64,000 bases of DNA, from assembly GCA_018398585.1 (NCBI GenBank), contig JAGTTD010000005.1, forward strand, positions 7,309,355 to 7,373,354, written 5' to 3'. Positions 1 through 10,904 of the stretch are shown here, piece by piece; position 1 is the stretch's first letter, and each line of letters begins with the position of its first letter. This stretch comes from Simmondsia chinensis (Eukaryota > Streptophyta > Magnoliopsida > Caryophyllales > Simmondsiaceae). The notes under the pieces are model-generated. The model saw nothing but the letters and a program-made list of their open reading frames with translations. It had not been told where the DNA came from and made no database searches. Position numbers and translations under genes: made by a program.

Positions 1-675
1 ACACAATACAAATGCTCACAAAATTTTCATTTTTAAATCATGAGAATAAATTTCAAATTATATATTTTACTAATTTAATATTTAGTTAATTTTTATATTA
101 TTTTCAAAATAAAATATTACTCTTATACGATTCTGTTTGTAACTGAACGTTTACTTCATAAATATTTGAAAATTATTTGATTCTAAACAATGAGCTATGC
201 AATAGTGGTTCGGAAACCTTTCATTGATGCACAGGTAAAAGCCTAGTGGCCTATCTTGGGAAAGGAAAACATTCAAGTATAACAATCAGAATCATGCACG
301 AAAGGTGTTTCCTTGCTAAAGATGACGCATTTGTGTCCTCCATGTAATACAAGCTTTTCTAGACCTTTCTTATTCTATATACACTTTGTTTATATTATCA
401 TTTATATTTTTATATTATTTAGATAGATCAGCGTGATGAGCTAGAATAGGGGTAGCGGAGAAGCAAAACGAAACGAGCCCATAACATCCTCAATCTTCAT
501 ACTGTGGTTGCTGGGGCATGTTGCCGGTGTAATCTATTGTTGCTCTACTATTGCTTGGTGCTATGCTTTGCATTACTTGTGATCTGATGCTCGATGTTTT
601 GCTGTTCATTCATTGTATCGTTTGCTTCTTGCTTCTTGCTTCTTGTTTCTTGCTTCGTGCTTCGTGCTTTTCAAA
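1..675. other. AT-rich sequence, no gene seen
   Basis: I see no coding region, RNA gene or clear transposon boundary here. The last 60 bases hold a short GCTTCTT-type microsatellite next to the SINE that follows. If the uricase gene on the minus strand (exon 1 at 3823-4029) were complete, its later exons would have to lie here or beyond the left edge. I found none that I could recognise. Confidence 0.5.
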
Positions 676-728
676 GTTGGGGGCACTCGGACACAGCCTC
701 TCTTTAAGGTAATATCTTGAAAGGGTAA
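676..728 (+). mobile_element. SINE (Au-like), 5' part, split by an LTR insertion
   Basis: The stretch starting GTTGGGGGCACTCGG and running through CTTGAAAGGGTAA matches the body of the SINE seen again at 9734-9861, 18509-18631 and 41621-41735. It stops abruptly at GGTAA, and the SINE body resumes at 1942 after a second GGTAA. The element was therefore interrupted by the 729-1941 insertion. The SINE family is tRNA-related in other plants, but the tRNA-like head is missing here, so this copy is 5'-truncated. Confidence 0.65.
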
Positions 729-1941
729 TGTTGTGAATTCGGGCCCTAAATCGGACCCGAACTCAACTCGAAAATAGGATCTTGTCCCAACACTAAGCAA
801 CGAAAAACCCACAAACAAAACAATGCAGAAATTAAACCAGAAACAACGAAAATAACAAAGAACACGCGATATACGTGGTTCGGCACCTGAGCGAGGTCCT
901 AGTCCACAGGCCTCCGTTTTCAGAGGAGTCAAATCCACTATCAGTAATTAGGGTTACAATCACAGACCGAGCATCAAGTTTTATGACAAAAAACGAAAAC
1001 CGAACAGAAATCAAAGCAAGAAACCGAGAAAGAACAAGATGAAAGCCATCACCGAGCGAATACGGGCGAAGAACAGCCTAGGGACTCGAAACCCTAGCCG
1101 GACTCGTGAAGAAGACCTCGTTTGGGACGACGCATCGCCTTGAACCGAGCATCCCGAGCTCCAAGGTTCACCACCGTCTTCTTCTCCTTAATCTTCAGCC
1201 TCCTACCTCGGACTTCACGCATACTCTCTCTCCTCGACCTTTCTCACACTAGAAACGCCGTCTTTCTCCTCCATGTTTTCTCCTCTCTCTCTCTCTGCGT
1301 TTCGTTTCAGAGAAACCCCAACATGGGTTTCTTCATTTTCACGCACAGTAAGATGCTCTTCAATTTTTCATATGTGAAGTAATGCTTCACTTTTCTTTTT
1401 CACTCTTTCTGTAAAAGTGGCTTTACACCCACTTTTTTTTGGGAGAGACAGATGAGGATAAAGTTATAAGCAAAATAACAGTTGTACACTTCATTAAGCA
1501 ATCCGGGCAAGCTGGTACAAACGGGCAGCGCGGTCAGCCAAAATCGGGCAGGCGGTACAACAGGTTAGAGCGGGCAGCCCTTTTTCGGGCAGGCAACAGT
1601 ACTACCGGGCAGCTGGGCAGGTTAATAACCAACGGGTAATAATAACAAATATTTTCCAAATCTTTTACCCATTTTAAAAACCCAATTTCAAATCAATAAA
1701 ATTGTCTATAATTTCTATTCCCCAAATTAGGATATAATTATACAAGTTTGCCTCCAACGAGCCTACACAAGGCGGGTGACTAAAACCGGCAAACGACATC
1801 CTAATTTCCCGAATAGAAATTCTCCGACAATTTTAACCTTTTATTTAGCCAAGACGCTCCAGCCTATTATTACTGATGAACTTACATAACTCGGTTACAT
1901 CCTATAGTGGATATCAAATTTCATGGGAACATAATCCAACA
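729..1941. mobile_element. Solo LTR or TRIM-like insertion inside a SINE
   Basis: The 1213-bp insert begins TGTTG and ends CAACA (TG...CA with 5-bp terminal inversion) and is flanked by a perfect 5-bp target duplication GGTAA (724-728 and 1942-1946). These are the hallmarks of an LTR retroelement integration. No gag or pol frame is present and no second LTR is seen, so I read it as a solo LTR or a very small non-autonomous element. A tract ending in TACGTGG about 140 bp inside the left end resembles one in the LTR-like element at 26236-26839, which suggests related families. It also contains several CGGGCAG repeats (about 1505-1620) and the inverted repeat at 1698-1835. Confidence 0.7.
1698..1835. 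repeat. Inverted repeat (imperfect hairpin)
   Basis: An AATTGTCTATAATTTCTATT-like arm at about 1698-1733 is repeated in inverted orientation at about 1798-1835 (35-40 bp, a few mismatches). Shorter nested inversions lie in the loop (AGTTTGCC with GGCAAAC, GCCT with AGGC). The whole 138-bp stretch could fold into one long hairpin near the right end of the LTR-like insertion. Whether it is transcribed cannot be judged. Confidence 0.6.
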
Positions 1942-2041
1942 GGTAAGGTTGCGTACATCTCAACACCCCCCCCCCCCCCCGGGGGGGACCTTGCCTTGGC
2001 GGGAGCCCTTACAGCACTAGAAGGTTGTTGTTGTTGTTGTT
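1942..2041 (+). mobile_element. SINE (Au-like), 3' part with (TTG)n tail
   Basis: Starts with the duplicated GGTAA, continues AGGTTGCGTACATC and ends in a (TTG)n tail, as expected for this SINE family's 3' end. The centre carries a C tract running into a G tract (about 1967-1987), which replaces the usual CCCAGACC region and may be a sequencing or slippage artefact. Together with 676-728 it forms one interrupted SINE. Confidence 0.65.
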
Positions 2042-3822
2042 CCGAACTAATAGAATTTTATTACATTATTCTCTTTAGTGTTTAACAGTTGACATAATTG
2101 TGCTTGTATTATTATCATGCTCACCAATCTAGAGATGGATGTGGGATGGACCGAGTATGGGTTGTGTTGTACATACTAGCTCATACCCAACATCATACTC
2201 GCCACTCGCCACAGGTGTGAAGTAGATACTCATACTCGCCCCAGCCGGTACAAGCCCATATCCATATATGCTCAACTACTCGTGGGTATCCAATAGATGT
2301 CCATTAACAACCCCAATTGGTGTACCCAATAATCATCCACATCCGCTCATGTTCAATTAGTTAAATAACTTTCTTGTAATCTAATTATATTTATCACATT
2401 ATTTGATAGACAAATGAAGTACATATATCTTTTCCCATTTAAAAATTAACTAAACACAAATCAAACCGAGTGCCGTGGGGTGGAAATGAGGCAACTATGG
2501 TGAGTGGGGTGGAAATGAGGCTCCTATGGTGAGTACGGGAGGGTGGCGGCGAGTTTTTAGACTGGTATAACATCATACTCCTACATGCACCCTAATCATT
2601 TGAGATATTTCTACATGTATGTTATCATACTTGCTACCCACCCCAGTTGCACTCATACACAGCCAAATGGAGCAAGTACCTGCGAGCAATAGGTATTACT
2701 TGCCCGTTGCCATTCTTACACCAAACCCTCAGTCCCCGTGATCCTCATAATTTTAGAAGTTAATTATGCTTTCCTATTTCCAAACAAAAGGAGAGTTGCT
2801 AATGAAACCTTAAAACGGTGATAGAACACCGTCAAGATGAATCTACAATTCAAATAACCTCTTTTCCAATCCTACTTACATAAGGAGAACAAATTTGAGA
2901 TTTAGTGCTAATTTTCCTCATCATCTTCTTCTTCTTCCGGGCCAATTCAAACATAGAATAAAAAGAGTGGTTAAATAATGAGTTGCAACACATTAAGTTT
3001 GATTCACAAAACTATAAATCCAAATCTCTAGATTCCAATTGTTCTAGCTAGATCTGTTATGATATTATTGCCTCAAAATTAAATATTGATATTTTATGAT
3101 GATACGATTTGCATGATATTTGGATAAGATTTAGTTACCTAATCAGATTTAGAGGTTGACTGTGATTAAGATTGAGTGAATAAATTATAAAAAAGGCTTA
3201 TGGATTATTTGTTAGGTAGATAGAAAAAAAGAGAGGAAAAGATATAAGGATTTGTGGAATTTGTAAAGGGGTTCGAAAGCTTGGTCAACATCAGAGAGTT
3301 GGAGATTTGAGAGTATTGTGTTTTGGATTCAACTAGAGATTTTAATTCAAAAATTCAAAGACAAAGTTTGACGCTTGATTGGATCCTGATTTTCACTTCC
3401 GGTTGAAAAAGAATTACGTTAATTTCGGTAATCCTTTTGCTCAATATTTTGCTTCTGTTATTTCTCTTGTTTGATTGTTCCCAACAAGATCAAATCGCCA
3501 AATTTCATCACCATCCATAGATCAACACAAACAAAATTCCATATCGTTTCATCCTCACACAAATCACCATCAAAATCAAGCAAATTGTTAGATCCAATCG
3601 AACATAATCCCAATTAGATCAGAGAAAGGAAAGGGTGCAATCAAAGGAAACTCCACATGTAACTCTAGTGAGAATTCCACAAACAAATTGTGACATAGAA
3701 CGGATCAACATATAGTCTTAGCGAGTTACTCAGACTAATATGAACCTTATATAAGCCAACTCCATGGTTCTGGTGAAATTAACACAAATTAAATAGATTT
3801 GTAGGAGGAAAGGAAAGCATAC
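2042..3822. other. Non-coding stretch, probable uricase intron 1, with a degenerate hAT-like element
   Basis: No exon of a known gene was recognised. From about 2113 to 2722 the sequence is rich in GGGTATGG/CATACCC-type words, and its outer ends (about GAGATGGATGTGGG and the inverted CCCGTTGCCATTCTTAC) recall degenerate termini of non-autonomous hAT elements; this is weak. The stretch directly precedes the uricase donor site on the minus strand, so it would be intron 1 if that gene is complete. Confidence 0.4.
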
Positions 3823-4029
3823 AGTGTTCTTCATGGAGTCGGTGGCGACGATGTCGGAGTTGTCGGCGCGTGTATAAGACGCGACGCAATCGGAGAGTAG
3901 GCTGATGCCGACGCTCCACTCCACGAAGTGATGCGTTCCGTTTGGGTCCCTCCATACTCTCCCCACCCTTACTCTCTCCTTGCCGTGCCTCCGCTCGAAC
4001 ATTATCCCTTCCACTACCTCAGCCGCCAT
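3823..4029 (-). CDS. UOX: Uricase (urate oxidase), exon 1 only
   Basis: Uricase oxidises urate to 5-hydroxyisourate in peroxisomes during purine breakdown. The 69-codon exon starts MAAEVVEGIMFERRHGKERV and includes HFVEWSVGISLLSDC and DNSDIVATDSMKNT, which I recognise as the conserved N-terminus of plant uricases. It includes the VATD segment, whose Thr contributes to the active site in the family. The frame runs into an in-phase splice donor (ACT|GTATGC), as expected at an exon end. A full enzyme is about 300 residues, so most of the gene is missing: no later exon was found in the 3.8 kb to the left. Either intron 1 is long and the gene continues past the window edge, or this is a truncated copy. 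Upstream is a CT-rich leader and then a hAT-like element. Confidence 0.85.
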
Positions 4030-4137
4030 TGAAGCAGATCACCAAGCTCTGCAACTGGGGAGAGAGAGAGAAGAAGAAGAGCAGAGAGAGAAAGGAGAAG
4101 TGGAAGAAGGGCAGCCAGGGCCAGGGGTCTAACGAAG
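4030..4137 (-). promoter_or_regulatory. CT-rich 5' leader and proximal promoter of uricase
   Basis: On the minus strand the 100 bases before the uricase ATG form a CTCTCT/CTTCTT-rich tract, typical of plant 5' leaders. No TATA box is obvious in it. The sequence immediately beyond is the TCGAGTA-rich hAT-like element, so any more distal promoter would be transposon DNA. Confidence 0.45.
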
Positions 4138-4856
4138 TCGAGATGAGCCGAGTATCTCATTATTCGAACTCGATTAACTACCCAGGTATTCGAACTCGAT
4201 TCGAGTAGTAAATTTTGCTCGAACTCAATTAACTATTCAAGTATTCGACTCGACTGGACTCGAATACTCGTTTATTTTGCATAGGAATATTCTCAAATTA
4301 GCTCCATTACAATATTATTACATACACTTAAACATTATTAATTCTTACCTATACTATATTTTAACATATACAACCATAAATTACCTATATATTAATAGAA
4401 AATACACGTAAAAACCTAAGTTTAAAAAATTATAAGTATACCAAATATAAGTTTTTTCACTCCACCACAAATGTAATATGTCATTTTTTACAAGGAATTC
4501 AATCTTTCTTCTTTCATTCTACTATTAATATCACAAGCCATCCATTTCAAAAGAAAATAATATACAAGAACTACTTTGTACAAGTAGAGTATCAAGTCGA
4601 GTACCACTTCGAGTATGGAGTCGAGTACTTAATCGAGTATCTAGTCGAGTATTTAATGGAATATTGAGTAGAGTATTTATTCGAGTATCGAGTCGAGTAT
4701 TTAATCGAGTATCTAGCCGAGTAGTTAACTACTCGACTCATACTCTTTTATTAATCGAATATCTTTGGATACTCGAACTCGAAGTCGAGTTCGAGTCAAG
4801 TTTTATTCGAGCTACTTATAAGCTACTTCCGAGCGGCTCGAATCATTTACACCCCA
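4138..4856. mobile_element. Non-autonomous hAT-like element rich in TCGAGTA words
   Basis: A roughly 0.7-kb block is bounded by inverted clusters of TCGAACTCGATT / TCGAGTATT words, with an AT-rich centre. The right end reads GGGGTGTAAATGATTCG when reversed, and the left end GGGGTCTAACGAAGTCG, a partial terminal inversion of the type found in plant non-autonomous hATs. I found no convincing 8-bp target duplication, so the boundaries are approximate. Confidence 0.45.
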
Positions 4857-5004
4857 TCCGTGGGGTCTCCACTTTCTACGCAGTTTGAGACCTCCAAGTA
4901 AACTGAGTTGGCTAGATTCTTCAACAAAATTTTAGTGTATTTTTTTTTGGTTTTTTTTTTAAGTATGACAATGATGAGGAGAAAAGTAAAAAAAAAAATT
5001 TTGC

Positions 5005-6183
5005 TTTTTTTTTTTTTTTTTGACAATACAAAGCCTAAAGGTGACTAACTTTTATTACAATCGAAAGAAACAATAGAGTTCAGAACAAGGGGTGGATTAT
5101 GCCACCAATCATGACTACATCGATGGGAGGCATGCAATTTAGTTACAAAATAGGCCACAGCGTTGCAAGACCTAGGTACTCAATTAAAAACAATCGAATA
5201 ACATGAGGCAACAAGAAAAAGAATATCACTAACAATCGCAGCAATATCACTTGGAATGTCGACTCTTCCATTGATAGAGGAGATGAGCTCTTGGCAATCG
5301 GATTCAAAGATGACATCTTTCCACTAGTAAACCAATGCGAGGTTGCAAGCAACATGAACGGCTAGAGTCTCGACCACCAACGGGGAGGAGGCAGCGGAGG
5401 AGCAACACCAGCCACCTAGCACACGACCGTTCGAGTTCCATGTAACAGCCACCAAGGCCCCATATTTAATATATCCTTCCAGACTGCGTCACAATTGATT
5501 TTTATGCAATTCTGGCCAAGGGGGTGCCAACGAACAAGGGTTGAGGGACGATAGCTTGTATTCTCCATCAGAGAGTCGTCCATGGGGGGAGAGATGGCAT
5601 GTTTGAATTCGGCTGCAAGGAGAGCCGCCCCATAAGAGATCTTGCTCGGATCAATCTGCTTGCTTTCTGCGGTGAACAAATTGCAGGCCTTCCAAAGTTC
5701 CTAACACAAGAAAGCCAACCTGTTAAGCACATCACTTGCACAGAACTTGTCATAAGAGACTTGATCCCACCACCAAGCGAATCCTCTAAACCCACACTGG
5801 AGGGGCGGAATCCAAACTCGGAAGCAAGCCAGGCAGCTCTAAACACCGGGCAGAAGAAGATGATGTGGTCAATATTTTCACCATGGAAACCGCACCTAGG
5901 ACAAGTATCGTCCTGGATGATTTTCCTGATTTTGAGATTTTGATTCGTAGCAAGGGCATTATTGAAGGCCCTCCACATGAAATGCTTTACTCTTGGGCTG
6001 ACATCGAGATTCCAAAAGGACCCGAAAGCTCTAGGAGAGGGGACAGCCAATGAGGAAGCAACTCGGCTTTCCTAAACAGAACAAGAGCGGGCTCTCCAAA
6101 CATGATACCTGGATTTGACTATTAATTTTCCCGACCGCTCGAAATGCCAAATGAACTCATCGTCATCATTCGGGTTACTGATA
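5005..6183 (-). pseudogene. 3' end of an L1-type LINE: zf-RVT and RNase H
   Basis: On the minus strand, about 6183-5090 encodes a broken reverse-transcriptase C-terminus. In order it shows DEFIWHFERSGK and SRYHVWRA, then VSPRVKHFMWRA, then a zinc-binding zf-RVT motif (CPRCGFHGENIDHIIFFC), then an RNase H-like region with INCDAVWK and FESDCQ. Such domains close ORF2 of plant L1 LINEs, which copies its RNA at the insertion site. The frame is broken by a stop (about 6070) and a frameshift between zf-RVT and RNase H. A 17-base T run at 5005-5021 is the poly-A tail read from the other strand, marking the 3' end. The 5' part, including endonuclease and RT catalytic core, is absent, as is common for 5'-truncated LINE insertions. 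Confidence 0.8.
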
Positions 6184-6468
6184 GGAATGGAGATTAGAAA
6201 TATAGGTTTTTCTCAATTTGAGAGATGAAGAGAAATCTAAACAATCAATTCGGTAAAGAAAGAGAGGATAAGGTCCTAACTTATTTTTATTTGTATATAT
6301 TAAATTAAGGGAGGTAAAGATAAAAAAAAATGACAATTGAATAAAGAGTAAGATAAAGAAAGTTATAATTAAAATAAAGTTAAAATTATCTAATCTTTTT
6401 TAGAAAATTACTCTGCCTTCTTTATCCCCAAATTGAGAGTTAAGGCAAATGGGGGTAAGGGTTTCCCC
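6184..6468. other. AT-rich spacer, nothing recognised
   Basis: Low-complexity A-rich sequence between the LINE end and the hAT element. No gene or RNA is visible. Confidence 0.5.
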
Positions 6469-7036
6469 TAGGGCTGTCAAATTTGACACAATACTATAAT
6501 ACAATACAAACAGGATACGCAAATAGCAGGTTCGGGTTGGGGTTTTTGAAGCTGGGTTGAATTTGGGTTAACCTGTTTAACCTGTTTAGATAATTAAGTT
6601 GAATTTGGATTTCACCAGTCAAACCTATTTTCAACACGCTTAACCCGCTTATGTACTTGTATTAGTTATTTGAATGATATATCATTATTATTTATATATT
6701 TTTAGTAGCCTATCTTAGATAAGACAATTTAAATTTTATTTAGTAATGTTATACTAATAATTTATTTTTGCAGTTATAAATAAGTCATGTTGTTATTGCT
6801 AATATGAACAATAGCGTGTATTATTGACATGTTTATAAGTCAATAAACTAGCATTTAATGAAAAAAGTAACCCATTTAATTAAATAGATAACTTGCGGGT
6901 TACCTGTTCAATAATTGGGTTGGGTAAAGGTTGAGAGTTCCTACCCTATTTTATAAATGGGTTGGGTTTGGATTGGCCCCATTTTTGAGATAACTTGCAT
7001 AACAGGAACACGACCACGGCACATTTGGTAGCCCTA
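6469..7036. mobile_element. Non-autonomous hAT element (568 bp)
   Basis: Begins TAGGGCTGTCAAAT and ends ATTTGGTAGCCCTA, an imperfect terminal inverted repeat typical of plant hAT-derived elements. The interior has GGGTTGGGTTT and AACCTGTTTAACC words that are also common in such elements. Putative 8-bp flanks (6461-6468, GTTTCCCC; 7037-7044, GTTTATGC) match only partly, so the target duplication is decayed or misplaced. No transposase frame is present, so it would depend on an enzyme from elsewhere. Confidence 0.65.
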
Positions 7037-8204
7037 GTTTATGCCCATTACCCTTATTCTTCTTTACCCGTATACAGAAAGGAAAAGTAAATCAATTGAA
7101 CATGTCGAAATCGAAAGATAAACTCAAAATCCACCAAAGAGAAGAGGAAACTAGGATTTGTATTTTAGTAAAATGGATACTCAGAACTACAACTAGCTAT
7201 AGCAACTATTTATAGGCAAACAAAAGAAAACCCTAAAACCCAAAAATTATAAAAATACCCTGAATACAAAATTACAAAAATCTAAACTTTGCAGAAAACA
7301 TAAAAGTGGTACAAAAACACGTTTAGAGGCCAAATTCGGGAAAAATAGGTGGGGCCAGTGGCAAAGCTACTAGGTTGCATAGCTTAGTCTGATAGCTTTG
7401 TTTTAACTGGTTACAGGCCCTGTAACGCTTTACGGATCAAAAGTTATGATCGTCTGAAGTTGTCCATGTAAATTAATGATTTCGGTCCACCTGTTTGGAT
7501 TTCTAGTGGGTCAACTGCTCCAAAAACCATTCTACCACTCATCTTACATCAACCGTATTGTCAAATAAGGTGTTAGCTTTTTTTTCATTTTTAATCAGAT
7601 AAAGATAAGGACAAAGGAATTTTAGACTCACATTTTGAGAGGAAAAAAAAATCTAAACTATTTATTCTTAAGAGAATAACAAAGATTGATTCGCATATCA
7701 TGTAATGAAGAATTTAGTGTTATTAAAAACTAAAGAAATCGCGACCTAAATTGTTTTAAATTGGGATTTGGACATCTGTGGAAGAAAAGGGACTTTATAA
7801 CAATATATAACACGTGTAACATAGACGCGCACACACATACAAACTTGTCTTAAAATTTTCTTAACATTTGTCAGGCTTTTCCAAATAGATTGAGCTTTTG
7901 AAATTTTTTTTAAGGTAGAATCACATAAAATCTCTTCTATGATAGTTCTACTTATTCTTGAACTCTATTATTATTATTATTATCCTACAAGGTTTTTCCT
8001 ATGTAATGCATGAGTTATTTTTATTTAGTACGTTTATTTATTTACGTGCCAGTACTTCTAGTCTATGAATCAAATTTGTTTATGTTATTGAAAATAATAT
8101 GTGACATACATAATTGTTATTCTACTATAGTAATAAAAGTGTAGGTCAATAAAGATGCTTTTCTAGTTGACTTCGTGCTTCCTTCTACAATCATCGATTA
8201 TATA
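7037..8204. other. AT-rich spacer, no gene seen
   Basis: No reading frame, RNA gene or transposon end was recognised in this 1.2-kb stretch. It ends in TATC/TA microsatellite sequence that leads into the first Helitron. Confidence 0.45.
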
Positions 8205-10720
8205 TCTATCTATCTATATATATATAGAGAAGTTTCACCCCCCCTAAAAACCCTTCCCATCCCAAATGCTAAATTTTGAGATTTTTTTCTTTTTTTTTTT
8301 AATTACCTTTTTCACCTAATCCCTTTTTCTTTAATTTTTTTCTTTTTCCTTAATTTTTTTTTCATCCTAATTCTTACATATTTACCTTTTTATTTTCCTT
8401 TTTTCTTAAAAATTTTTTTTTGATCACCTAATTAATTTGTATATTAAACATCAATAATTGTTATTTATTTGTAAATTAAACAACAATAATTAATCTAAAA
8501 GTAGCCCAACTATATCTCAACTTATCAAAGGGATGGCAACGGAGCGGGTGGGTATGGCATGCCTCCTGTATACCTGCCCCATTACCATAATGTGCGTATA
8601 ACATTATTAAATAATTTGGATTATTGAATTCAAAGGCATATTTTTTAACTTTAGGATTAACTATATACAAAATGAACCATTGGTGGGTATGAGGTGGGCC
8701 GGGGCGAGTATGGAGCATGGCTGGGTGGGTCCTCACTTATACCCGAGCATGCCCTGTTTAAATTTAGTTTATAAGATCTAAGCATTAGACAACAGAACTA
8801 ACGGTACCCACCACCCGAATCCTGCACCCATACCCACCCCATTACCTGTCACTGGTATGAAGTGGATACCCAAAAATAATTAATCTAAAAGTAATTCAAC
8901 TATGTCACAGCGTATCAAAGGGAGGGTAATGGGTTGGGGTGGGGCAGTCGGGTACGGGGTGCCTCCTCCACATCCGTACCTGCCACCCAAATCCTATACC
9001 CGTACCCACCCCATTGCCTTAATGTGCGTATAAAATGATTATCTATACCTGCTCATATTAGTTATTTAATACTGCTTTACAAAACAAATTATTTTATTAA
9101 CCATTGGTAAATGAGATTATCTATACCCACTCCTATTAGTTATTTAATACTATTTTAAAAACAAATTATCTCTTTTATAACATTAATAAATAATTTAGAT
9201 TATTAAATTTAAATACATATTTTTTAATGTGAAGTTAACTATGTATAAAATAAAGCGTGTAAGGTAGGTATGAGGTGAGGCGAAGTGGTTATGGAGCGGG
9301 GCAAGGCAAGTCTCCACTTATACCTGTACCTGTCCCAAACGGGGCGCCTACCCGCGAGTAGAGGGTTTCAACCACCTCATTGCCACAAAATCAACAGGGT
9401 ATGGTGGGTATGAAGTTGGATGGGCCGGGTATGGAGCGTCGCGGGGCGGCTCCCCACTTATACCCATACCTGCCCCGTTTGACTTTGGTTTATAAGATCT
9501 ACACACTAGACAACAAAACTAACCGCACTCACCACCCAAAGCCTATACCTGTACTCAGCCCATTACTGGCCATGGGTATGAAGTGCATATCCTTACCCAC
9601 CCCGACATTGTCTAAATATTAGTTTGCATGATATAGTTTAATAGTGAAACTAGATGTTCTTCATGCTGTGTATGATCATTATTTAAATTTTAAATAATTC
9701 AGCATTTGAAAAAGATCAAAAATAAATATGTATACAACAACAACAACAACAACAACAGTCCCAGTGCCTCGCAGCTCCCGCAATGAGCAGGGTCTGGGAG
9801 GGGTGATGTACGCAGCCTTGCCCCTTCCGTGGAAAGGAGACTGTTTTCGGGGACCCCCAACCTGAAGTAAATATGTATGGTCAACATAAACAAATAGTAA
9901 TGGGCTTTAAAAATTCTTTTAATTTTGGATTATTTTTCTTTTTGTTAGCGTGCTTATTTTTTCAATCGTAGGGTTTCTTTTAATATTGGGTGGCCATGTT
10001 CTTCTTCATGTAGTATTATAGATCAACGAAGACAATTTGCTTACTGCATATTTGCAAGACTTTGTGGAATGAAGTTGGATATTTGTAATAAATGCTCCGG
10101 ACTTTGGTACAGCAACTGACATTCCGATAGTATCTCTCATTACACCTATCAAATGGGAAGAAAAGCTATACTAAATCAAGAACTAGGCAAGGACAAAGGT
10201 GCAGGTATCAAACTAAATTGTAACGCAAAACTAACAAAATGATACAAAACATAAATATAATAGGCTACACTTTTATCACTAAAAACTTTATACCATGAAC
10301 AATAACACAAAATATGCTTTACAACACTTTTATAATAACAAATAATCAACATAAATATGGCCAACCTCAAAATAGACAACAAAATAAAACTTATAATACA
10401 CAAAATATATGGAGGTAATGTTTACTAACAAATCTTCTTTAATGCAGGAGATTGAAGCCAATGCTACATGTGTTATGCCAACATTGCAATGCCAACAAAA
10501 AATTGACACTGCAGATGAAAGTCGAAATTTGTAAACAAATGACTTCAATTTAATTAAAATTCTGTTTGTCCTACAAACATGTACCATATTTTCATTAGAT
10601 GTGCAAACACGAGCCATGCGAAACACGAGATATTTAATATTGTTGTTTCTCCAACAAATCTATACCGCATTTCCATTCAAACTTCAAATACCGCAGTGCA
10701 TCGCACGGGAACAAAACTAG
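8205..10720 (+). mobile_element. Non-autonomous Helitron A (about 2.5 kb)
   Basis: The left end starts at TC within TCTATCTATCTATATATATA, followed by AGAGAAGTTTCACCCCCC. The right end has a short hairpin (GTGCATCGCAC) followed by GGGAACAAAACTAG and then T. Helitrons, which move by a rolling-circle mechanism, start with TC, end in CTRR after a hairpin, insert before T and make no target duplication. No Rep or helicase frame is present. Inside are diverged blocks of GGGTATGG/ACCCGTACCC words each carrying TTTATAAGATCTA, and an antisense SINE at 9734-9861. The right 1.1 kb (about 9606-10720) is nearly identical to 18382-19490. Confidence 0.75.
9734..9861 (-). mobile_element. SINE (Au-like), minus strand, inside Helitron A
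   Basis: Read on the minus strand it runs from GTTGGGGGTCCCCG through AAGGCTGCGTACATCACC and CAGACCCTGC to a (TTG)n tail. It matches the other SINE copies in the window. The same insertion occurs at the homologous place in the Helitron at 18.3-19.5 kb, so it predates amplification of that Helitron subfamily. Confidence 0.75.
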
Positions 10721-10904
10721 TGTATACTAATAGAGAAGTTGCCCCCTCCAAAAAGCCCCCAAACCTCCAATCCTTTTTTTTTATAGTTTTCCTTTTTTTT
10801 TTTAAAGTTTGTTAACCCCAATCCTTTTTTTTTATTACAGTTTCCCTTTTTCTTATTTTATTTTTTTTCCTTTTTTTCTTATTTTGCATTTTTGGTATTT
10901 ATCT
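10721..10904 (+). mobile_element. Truncated Helitron 5' end directly abutting Helitron A
   Basis: Immediately after the CTAG of Helitron A comes ...AATAGAGAAGTTGCCCCCTCC followed by T-rich sequence to TTTTGGTATTTAT. It resembles 19491-19745, which follows the CTAG at 19490. It appears to be the first 180 bp of a second element, cut off where Helitron B begins. Confidence 0.55.
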
